A stretch of 64,000 nt of DNA from Gnetum montanum (taxonomy: Eukaryota > Streptophyta > Gnetopsida > Gnetales > Gnetaceae). Every line of letters starts with the position of its first letter. The first letter of the stretch is position 1. Positions 55,520-64,000 of the stretch are shown piece after piece. The DNA is taken from contig MNCI01007684.1 in assembly GCA_015680685.1 (NCBI GenBank), positions 565,459-629,458 of the forward strand, read 5' to 3'. The notes under the pieces are model-generated. The model ran no database searches. It worked only from the letters and a program-made list of their open reading frames with translations, and had not been told where the DNA came from. Position numbers and translations under genes: made by a program.

Positions 55520-58500
55520 AACTGCTTTCTAACCCATCATGGGCTTGGTGATGCGTAAGGCCGAGGGGATTTATTGTGGTATTCTTCTATATCATTATCT
55601 GCCGCTTGAAAAGGTAATTCAACCCACATAATTTTGTTTTCTGAGCTAGTGTTTTGGGCTAGCTCATTTGTCAAACAAGTAGCTTCAGTGGAGCTAGGCA
55701 CTTCATTCTCAGAAGTTATTACTTCTGAACCTGGCTCCATGTTAACATTGTTTATTGCTTGGGTTACCACTTCATCAGTATAGATCACCACCTTCATGCT
55801 TGCATAAGGTAGCTAGATTTCTTGATATATGGGTGAAGAGTTAGCCCTGAGTTAGGCTAACCACAACCTCCCTAAGATCAAGTTAAACCCAGGCATCTCT
55901 TCTATCACGATGAACATTGCACTTGTGGGGAACTGGTCCCCTACCATAAAGTTAATGTGGACAGTCCCTTTTACCACCACCCATGCCCTGTTGAATGACT
56001 TCAAATATGAGGTTATTGTGGGTTTGATTTGATCCGCCAAACCTAGTTTGTCCACTATGGGGAACGGGATGACATTCATAGTAACCCCATCATCAACATG
56101 TACTCTTTGAATCTTGTGATGACTGACCCAAATTATGATGAACAAGGGTGCTGTTGTGGCCTGGCCTTTCTCACGATCATCCTTGATGGACTCATCATAA
56201 AATGTCAACTGAGATGGCAGTGGTTCTTTGGGTGTATAAGGAAGCATGACCACATGGATCATGTTCTCCTCTACCAACATGTTTTCGTCAACTAGTATAG
56301 ACATTAACATGTGAACTAGGGCCTCGTAGTGTGTAGTGCAGGTCATTACCAGGTCGTACAGGCTCAAGGTTGTATTCTTGTTCTTCAGAGCCTATTTCAC
56401 ATACTTTAAAGGCATTTAGAAGGTCCTGTCCACTTTCTTGTTGTTTGTTACCCTTATCTTCCTGCATTCATCCTAGAAGATGAATTTCTCGAGGAGGAGC
56501 AGTTTCAGGATTTAGGCTAGGCCCTTTTGGAAAGGATGGTGATGATCGTGTGCATGTAGTGGCATCAACTGTTGATGATGAGGGGGGAATAGACACGAAG
56601 GATGAGGGGGTAGGCTTGGGGGGACCTGGGCAGTATGTTCCTTGGTCGTTTCATCTGTCAGATTCTCTTCCTATTTCTTTGAATAGGAAGGTTGTGATAA
56701 CATCTTAGATTGGCTCTGTGTGATGGGGGAAATTGAGTGTTTTGGCCCCCTGATGACAAACTGCGTTTGTGGTGTTAGCGTGAGTGACGATGCAATTTCG
56801 AATATGAAGGGTGCAGGGGTGGATGTCTGGGGGAACCTTGAGGACAAATGGTTTTTGCGGTGTCTTTTTTGTTGTTTTTGGTGTTGGTACACTATGTTGA
56901 GGCACACGAACCACAAACGGCTCCTGTGGTGGTTCTAGGTTACTGTCTATGCCAATCGTGTTGATAATGTACCCCATGTTATTAGCATTGAGGGGGTCCT
57001 TGTAGACATGCATGGATTGATTTTTGGGGTGGACAAGTTTTCTCTCATCCAAAACCAACTTCCCTTGATCAATCATCTATTGGATGTCATTTTTTAATGC
57101 CAAACAGTAATCCATGTCATGACCACAAAGTTGATGGTAGTCACAGAACCGCTCCAGCCTAAAGTTCTTAAGAACTAGGGGCTCATTGGATGTAGCTAAG
57201 GAGGGGTTCCTAAGGAGCTCATAGTATCATTGATGCCATTTGGTCACCTCCTCCGACATCTGTTTATGTTGGATGTACCCAGCCCCCAAAAATTGCTTCA
57301 GAAGTTTTGAAGGCTTGATGGGTAATGGGGTGTATTTAAAGTGATCTTTATGCTCGAAGTTGGATCTAGGCGGGGTTGATGCCTCTGGTGCCGATGTGGA
57401 GGTTTGGGCAATGTTACTTGAGCTATGCATGGGGTTAGTTGAAATTTTGGCTATCTTTTTGTTATTTTTGTTATTGGTCTTTTCCACGTTTTCCACGGTG
57501 GCCACCATGGCCGTTGCAACTTTGCCCTTGCCTTTGTCTTTTTGGTATATGCATTTTTGTATGCAACATAGGCTAGGTCTTTACTGGCTTCAGCTGCGTC
57601 TTGGATGCTCTTCGTCTAGGCAAAAGCTTGACTGAGAGAGTGTGAGGCTAAGTAGTATAGCTTGGATTTGATGAAATTATTTACTGCCCCCTTGAAGATA
57701 GCCAGAAAATGGGCCTCCACGATAGGCTCACGAATCTCATTCAAGGTAGCACACCACCACTGTATAAACTTTTGCACTGACTCGAATGGATCTTTCTTAA
57801 CGCCCATTAACTAATCCAACGTGACTTCAGGCTTCAAGTTATACTTGAAGTGATCATGAACTAGGTCAGTAGCTCCTCTAGTGTTGAGATGAAGGCACAC
57901 AGGAGCACACAGTACCAGTTTAAAGCTTTGCCCATTAGAGACATAGCAAAGACACGAATAATGGTGTGGGGCTACTGCTGCAACAACAAAAATTCATATC
58001 GAAATGTGACTAAATATGCATTGGAATCGCCCTTCTCATTGTATTTTGTGAATTGGGGGAGTGGCATCCCAAGGGGTAATGTGAGCATGGGAATGGCCAG
58101 GCTGATGGGGCCATCATGGTAGAAATCCATGGCCTACACTGTGTTGGAATCAAAGGATTTAAGACTTTTAATCTCTTCAGTGAGGGTCTAGATAAGTTGG
58201 AATGCTTGATCTAGACCTGGAGATGATGTACATGGTTGTGAGGTTACAGGGGCAACCACGTTGGTGACGTAGCAAGGATAGCGGCCTGGCTCATAGGGGG
58301 TGTTGTTGGGGCTACTCTTCTGAAGGGTGTTACTTGTGATGTCCACCACGTGGTTGGGGAAGGAATTTCGGTTGAGAGGGGAATGGATGTAGACAATGGA
58401 ATAGGAGAGGGGATTCCATGCAGTTGTGAAGACACAGTGTGCACGTAGCACAACGTAGCTATGATAGGTGCTTGGTACAAGGATAAGACAAAATGAGGAG

Positions 58501-59119
58501 GGAGTATGCCTAGGAATGAAACTAAGGGAGGAGCATGTTGATATGCTGAGTGTGCAAAATGGCTACCCATGGCTGATGAAAATGTATATTGGTGCAGAGT
58601 CGTTGTAGTCGTAAAAGAGGCAAACGTAAAATGTGGGTTTGACTTGAAGACCATGGTGGGAGGGATAGTAGCAAGGTGAGTTTGGCCACCATCCTCAGAT
58701 TGGGAGTCCAAGTCTTCCTATCCATCCTAGAACACCTCATCATAATGAGACATGGTATCTCATTCCCTAGACTTACTAACTCACATCAGGTGGTCTAAGA
58801 TCCACTTATACGTTTCCACTAGGGGGATGGTAACGTTAGGGGTAGGGATAAATTCCCTTCCATTCTAATGAAGGAACTCAAAGTTGCATTTTTCCTCAAG
58901 TTCTTGGCGATCTAGGGGTAGATTTGCCTGGATCATTTCATAGAGGAACTCATAAGGCTCTGAGTCTTGTGCCAGGAACTCAAGTGACAAGTGTCGAATC
59001 CTAAGGGACTGGCATGGCACTAGCATTGGGCAAGGTGGCCTCTTGGCACCTATGGTGCTTTGAGCCAAGAAAGGAGCCTCAATGATCGAGGTGGAAATAG
59101 CATTTGTTGGAAAAATCAT
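55520..59119 (-). pseudogene. gag-protease of element C
   Basis: Minus strand from ATG 59119 (MIFPTNAISTSIIEAPF) to about 55520. Matches element B gag throughout: FLYEMIQANLPLDRQ, LDQAFQLI, KKDPFESVQKFIQWW and KSKLYYLASHSLSQAFA around 57800-57620, KPSKLLKQFLGAGYIQH, QSMHVYKDPLNANNMGY, and the protease HVDDGVTMNVIPFPIVDKLG with FNLILGRLWLA at about 56110-55852. The phase changes at least twice (between 58.2 and 57.8 kb, near 57.5 kb and between 56.7 and 56.4 kb), so it is more damaged than B. It keeps Gln where B has TAG at two places and itself has stops where B is open. Confidence 0.87.
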
Positions 59120-59340
59120 TTTGCGTGATAAAAGGGGAAGTCACAAATGAGAAACACAGAAATAAATAGGTGATCGGAGGTTTTTCATCCTACTAGGTTC
59201 TAAAGAAACTATCATAGTGACCATTCTACATCACATGATGTGTAAACAATCACAAAAGGGTGTCACATTTATGCTAGTGTGCGATGGGGTACAAAGAGCA
59301 TGCAGGACTACCCGTAAGATGCAAAAAGGATAGCAAAAGG

Positions 59341-59357
59341 CCCTTCTTCTAGTGTCA
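59341..59357 (-). other. Primer binding site of element C (tRNA-Asn type)
   Basis: Minus-strand TGACACTAGAAGAAGGG, six bases after the LTR end (59364). It equals TGGCGCTAGAAGGAGGG with three G-to-A changes. Confidence 0.85.
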
Positions 59358-59363
59358 AAAAAC

Positions 59364-61221
59364 TGTAGCGACTAAAAATGTCGATGGCTAGAACACCGAG
59401 AGGTTGCTGGGTGAACATTTTAACCTTGGATCCATGAGAGGGTCATGCTAGAGAGAAATGAAAATGGGATGCCCTTAATGATCTGGTCGATCAAATGATG
59501 ACTTAATCGGTGTATCTTAACCTTTTGTAAACGTTTGTTTTAGAAGTTAGACATGTGAAGTAAATCGATGATTGAAAAATGTAAAGTGGTAAAAATAATG
59601 CAAAATGATCATGATAGTAAGTGAATAGAAAAATATATTTGGATGAGAGAGTGCACCACCCCAAAGGTCATGGATTTGATCCTTTGCCTTGCTGAAAGGT
59701 GTACAATAGGTTATGCAACACTAGAGAGACACTGCTTACACTGAACAGTATAGTCATAGGTCTTCTATTTGCTACTTTGTTCGCTAAGATGCCAAAATTC
59801 TCAACTCACAAAGGGATGTTTGGAGCCAACTAGAGGTAACCAGAATGTTCAAAAATGTCAACTATGCTCTCTGGAAACCAACTTAAAAGCCAACTACACC
59901 AAAAAGCCAATCACATAAAAAAAACCCAACCACACAAAAAAGTCAACCCCCTGAGTGTTATTTGCTAGGGTATTTATAGGGCCAGGAGTAGGAGAGAAAT
60001 GTGGTCTAGATGCCACGTGTCCTGGGCCCCATAAGATGCTAACATGTTCGTGTCATGTAGGAGTGCGATGTTGGGTGTGAACTTTGTTATGTTGTGACTA
60101 TATCATCAAAACTACATGTGCCAAAATCTAGTGTGCTAATAACATAAGCAAAATGGAGCCTATGCTCTAGGGCTATGTCTTCCCTGCTCTTACAAGCACG
60201 GTCAAGTGTAGGAACAATTTTTTGGGAGTTGACCATGGGTATGCAAAATGAAGTAAAATTGATGATTCTGCCAAGGAGATGCCAGAGTGAAAAAGATTGT
60301 TACCAACAAGTTCTAGAGCTATCCAAATATGTCTTGATACTTTTGTGACAATGTTGCACTACTCACACTATTGAGCACATTGGCGTAGCATAAATAATTT
60401 CTTGCTATGCTACGTAGGGTAGCCACTAGTCTTGACAAAAATTAATGTAGGAGATGAAGAGCATTTGTTTAAGGCTCATTCAGGCAAACAATTGCAACTT
60501 TTGTCCTTCATGTTGGGAAGCCTTCAAGCTTGTTGAATTCATTTTTGGAACACTTATGCTATTTTTGCATTGTGGCTATATTGTGCTATGCTATGTAGTG
60601 TAGCACAGCGTAGCAGCCAGTGTATCATGCTTCCTTGTTCAATCCGCCATTTTCTAGCAAGAAACTTTACTCGAGGCCTAAGGGCTAAGTTGGGTAGGCA
60701 ACTTTGGAGGCCAAAGTATTGCCAAAGTGCAATCTTCTTGTTGGAATCACTTGGCAAGATGGACCTTTCTGCTCTGCCATTGCTACATTATGCTACACTG
60801 CATAGCGTAGCACCTTGTGTTGGCTAAATCCTGACTTGTCTTGCAATCATTTTGTCAATTCACATTTGGACACTTGAGCAGTTATCTTTCAATACTTGCT
60901 ACACTATAGAGCATAGTGTAGCATAGTAGGCTTCTTCACTAGAAAACTTGCCAAACTATTTTTCTCATCTCAAACACTTTCGACAACTCCTAGCATGGTC
61001 CCTAGGTAGACTATTAGCCAGGTCAATTGTCCAATTGGGCAGGCTAGAGAGTCCAATGGGCCTATCAACCCTGGACATAGAAAACTTGACAGACTGGATA
61101 GTCTATGCTTAGTGCCTACACTTTCTTGCTAAACCATCATGACGCTGCACTTGTGGATGTCCTTGCCCAAATTCCAAGACTCTGGTGAAGCATGAGGATC
61201 CTAAAATTTTATGGTGTTTCA
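59364..61221 (-). repeat. 5' LTR of element C
   Basis: 1,858 bp, minus strand, starting TGAAACACCATAAAATTTT at 61221 and ending GTCGCTACA at 59364. Matches 26786-24953 throughout. Minus TATA box CTATAAATA at 59971-59979. Right target duplication GTTGT at 61222-61226. GCATAGCGTAGC-type words recur near 60390-60415, 60575-60615, 60780-60810 and 60900-60930. Confidence 0.92.
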
Positions 61222-61226
61222 GTTGT

Positions 61227-62250
61227 CCATTTCATTCTTTTTTATGGCTCATAATGGTTAGTATGGTTGATTAAGAGGATGATTTAAGAATCTCTGGAAT
61301 TAATATGATTAATTTTTGTTAAAAATTTTTAACTTTCCCTTCATGCTTACCCTTTTAATACCTTCTATGAGTTAGAAAATTTTGACTTCAATTTTCATTA
61401 TATCCCACTAGGCACACCCCCACAACTAAGTTGAGAGCTCCATGATCAAATAGATTCAAGAAGCACAAAAATTGAATCTACAAGTGTGGAGCTATGAGGA
61501 TTGGAAGCTGGAATGTTAGTGCCTAGATTGTAGAAGAAAAATGGTAAAATCTCCCTTGGCTTAAATGTGAAAAATGATGAAAATTTGGCAAAACATTCAC
61601 ATCTTTCAATAATATTTGAGGATAAAAAATGTATCATTTGGAATGTTTAAAAGGTATAAAGCATGATTAGAGGGTCTCAAGCTATGGATGATGCATATTT
61701 TTTGAGAATTTGTCTTAGAATGTACACAAAGAAGGAATCTCAAGCTATGAAAGTTCATGAAGTGTTGATAAGATGGATAAGATGGTTAATGAGTTCATGT
61801 TATTGGAATAGATAGTTTGAGTGATAAGGGAAGTTTTTACTAATTTTTCTTAATGTTGGAAGGCTCAAGATGATGTGGAATCACTTGGCAATTATAAGAG
61901 ACAATAACTATTCAAGTGGGTCCTCCCCAGAGTAGGCTCCAACCCTTAATGCCCTTTTATAACCACACCTAAAAGTATCCATAAGCACTCAAGGCATTGA
62001 ATGTAATGCATACTTGTTTAGAAAAACACACATGTTAGTACCACCAAGTTAGGAAAATTATGCTACGTTACACAAATCCACAAGTTATGAGCATTCATAT
62101 AGAGAGATGAAATGGACTTAGAATAGATGATAGAAATCAGGGCATGAGGTATCTTACCATAGGCATAATAAATTCTTATGTTTTATTGGTGGTTAAAGTA
62201 ATCATTAGCCTTTCTATTCAAGACTCAAACTAATTATATATGACATTCTA
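61227..62250. other. Decayed flank of element C, possibly element D 5' of its extra ORF
   Basis: AT-rich, no gene. Because C split element D, this side should continue D on the minus strand, which would be its integrase/extra-ORF spacer. The sequence is as AT-rich as the spacer of element A, but I found only weak resemblance. It ends where the plus-strand element E begins. Confidence 0.35.
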
Positions 62251-63250
62251 GTGACATTTTGTTGTGTTAGTTTTGTTGTCTTGTGTATCAATCAATAATC
62301 CCATACCTTTCCAATTTTTTAAGGAACTCAAGAATGAATTTTCATTCAGTTGTGGAGGTATGATGAATAGTCTTTGATCAACTGCATCGACAAGATGCCA
62401 TTGATATGACCTTGTCGATGGGATCCTATCAATATAGGGTTTTCCACATTGACGTGTACCCATCGACGTGGCATCCTAGTAGGTCTATAAATACAACACC
62501 CCAACTATGTTAATGAGAGTTAGAATTTTAATTGCTAGCATAACTCTTGCAATTTGTTTCCATGAGAGATAGAATAATTTTCTAAGTGCCTACAGTAGGA
62601 GTCAAGAAGTGAATGGATCTTTATTTAAGCATTGTTGTACCTAAGCATCGTAGTTTGTGTAGCAATATAGATGAGCTTTTTGATAAACCTTGCAACATCT
62701 AGACTAGCTTGATGATTTATTTATGCATTTATTGTTTGCATTAATTAAGTGATTAATTAACCTATAATGATTAATACATTAAGTAATTAATTAACAAGAC
62801 AAATAAACTAGCATACATAAGTATGACCACTTGAAACATACATATAAGACTTGGTAATCTTGGTAGCGCTTAATGCTTGGTTGCCTAGTAGTATTGTACA
62901 TGTTTAGGATGTGTACAAAAAGTGGGACCAGATACTTATGTTAGCATAGTTAGTTATTATTTAGCAATTAAATCAGTTGAATTAGTTAATTAATTTATTC
63001 TCAATGTACTACCAACCTTAGGTGAACAAAATATAAAATAATAAAAATCATGTGTCTTAATTACACTTAAACATACAATTGAACCTCACAAGTGTATTTG
63101 GAAAGACAATGATCATTCCATGATTAAATTCATCTTCTAGATTTAATTTTGCATATGAGAATAGTATGGATCCATGGAATTCGATCAGATCATGCATGAA
63201 CACCTTAGTGATTCATATGGTTGGGTGTAGGGGTACCTTGCTACGCATCA
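62251..63250 (+). mobile_element. Element E: 3' end and LTR of an A-like retrotransposon
   Basis: 62251-62360 matches the last internal 110 bp of element A (TTGTTGTGT, TCAATAATYCCATACCTT, GAAYTCAAG blocks, then the polypurine-like GTTGTGGAGGTA). The LTR is 62361-63250, starting TGATGAATAGTC and ending CTACGCATCA, with TATA box CTATAAATA at 62485-62493 and family blocks such as TTTCTAAGTGCCTACAGTAGGAGTCAA. Only this 3' part is present; the 5' part is missing or lies beyond recognition. Plus strand, opposite to D. Confidence 0.85.
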
Positions 63251-64000
63251 CAAAGAAAATTAGAGCATTTTATCAAAAGACACCGAATGTTTAGGACCTA
63301 TCAAGGGCCTTCATTGACTTACAGCATGACATATTTTTTCTCGGGGACACATGCCGCATGTACTAGGTTTAAACGTCAAAAGAAAGAATGTCAAATCACA
63401 TTGAACACTTTTATGTTTAAGGAAAATAACTTTTATGTAAAAGGGAATCTATTTCATAAAAATTATTGATGAATTGAATTCATTATTAGTTATAGTAATT
63501 TTTTAGATTAAAAAGGAATTTCAATTTTTCTTAAAATAAAATTCAAATTTAGTTTTGGTCATAATTAATTTCACTTAGAGTAAAAAAAAAAATTAAAAAT
63601 TACATAAGTAAATAAAAAGCTTTTAGTCCATATAAAACTTACATTTTTGCTTTTACAACTTTAGATATGTTAACAAAAGTGAAATTTAGTAAATCAAAAA
63701 GAAAATTTTAGTTATATCTTAAGCAAAATTAAAGTCGATTAAGAGAAAATTTAGCTTACACTTAAGGAAAATTGCATTCCAATTAAGTGAAATTAGTTAC
63801 ATGTTAGAAAAATAGTAAATTTAATTGTTCAAAAAAAATAATAAGTGAAGATTAGTAGTTACTAATGAATCAACGAAAAAAAAAGCAATAAGAACAGGGA
63901 TAATGACATGCATTGTGATTGTAGGAGAAAGCTTCTATGACATCCCCTCCCTGAATGTCATGGAAAATGTCAAATATATGATATATTAGACATTATGCAT
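63251..64000. other. AT-rich flank, nothing recognised
   Basis: AT-rich with long A runs (near 63570-63600 and 63825-63890). One 82-aa ORF at 63221-63469 overlaps the LTR end and looks accidental. Confidence 0.5.

Larger units (their letters stand above)
24953..61221 (-). mobile_element. Element C: full-length Tat/Ogre-like retrotransposon, interrupted by element B
   Basis: Minus-strand element with LTRs at 61221-59364 (5') and 26786-24953 (3'), beginning TGAAACACC and ending CTACA. A perfect target duplication GTTGT stands at 24948-24952 and 61222-61226. Without element B it is about 18.8 kb. Minus-strand order: 5' LTR, tRNA-Asn type primer site, gag-protease (59119 to about 55520), minisatellite, a spliced gene on the opposite strand, RT-RNase H-second RNase H-integrase (about 32070 to 28598), tandem repeats, polypurine tract, 3' LTR. 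The primer-site type and second RNase H are Tat-lineage features. More frameshifts and more LTR divergence than in B agree with C being the older, host element. Confidence 0.93.

Overview
This is a stretch of plant nuclear DNA made almost entirely of nested, decayed Ty3/gypsy LTR retrotransposons. The elements are very large (13 to 19 kb), the two LTRs of one element differ at roughly one base in ten or more by eye, and most broken codons look like C-to-T or G-to-A changes. That points to a seed plant with a large, old, heavily methylated genome; a gymnosperm is my best guess, but nothing here fixes the species. I see no intact host gene. The only recognisable host remnant is a subtilisin-like protease pseudogene (16757-17250, minus).

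Layout. (1) 1-1594: one long decayed ORF of unknown family. (2) 1600-14948: element A, plus strand, complete, with 5-bp target duplications CTAAT. It has LTRs of about 0.9 kb, a decayed tRNA-Asp type primer site, gag, protease-RT-RNase H-integrase, and a 2.8-kb extra ORF before the 3' LTR (Athila-like layout). A 661-bp tandem duplication covers its LTR end, primer site and gag start. (3) 14954-21051: low-copy-looking DNA with the subtilase pseudogene, small tandem repeats and a possible tRNA-derived SINE. (4) 21052-24952: element D, minus strand, a relative of A, showing its 3' LTR and its extra ORF. (5) 24953-61221: element C, minus strand, complete, with target duplications GTTGT, inserted into D. 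(6) 35666-53169: element B, plus strand, complete, with target duplications CAACC, inserted into C. (7) 61227-64000: decayed DNA plus the 3' end and LTR of another A-like element, E (62251-63250).

B and C belong to one Tat/Ogre-like family: tRNA-Asn type primer site six bases after the LTR, polypurine tract AAAGAGGGGCC, LTRs beginning TGAAACACCATAAAATTTT, gag-protease in one frame, RT-RNase H plus a second (archaeal-type) RNase H, then integrase without a chromodomain.

The most interesting content is a separate gene inside each of these two elements, between protease and reverse transcriptase, on the strand opposite to the element. It has about eight exons with GT-AG introns and its own TATA box 120-140 bp upstream of the ATG. 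Exon 1 (119 nt) and exon 2 (450 nt) have identical lengths in the two copies. Copy 2 (in B) reads 46359 to about 42000 on the minus strand. Copy 1 (in C) reads 32742-35660 and, after the interruption by element B, 53301-55019 on the plus strand. The element's own sense strand has a good 3' splice site just before the RT ORF in both copies, so the antisense gene seems to sit inside an Ogre-type intron of the retrotransposon. A gene antisense to the genomic RNA would keep its introns through retrotransposition. I do not recognise the protein.
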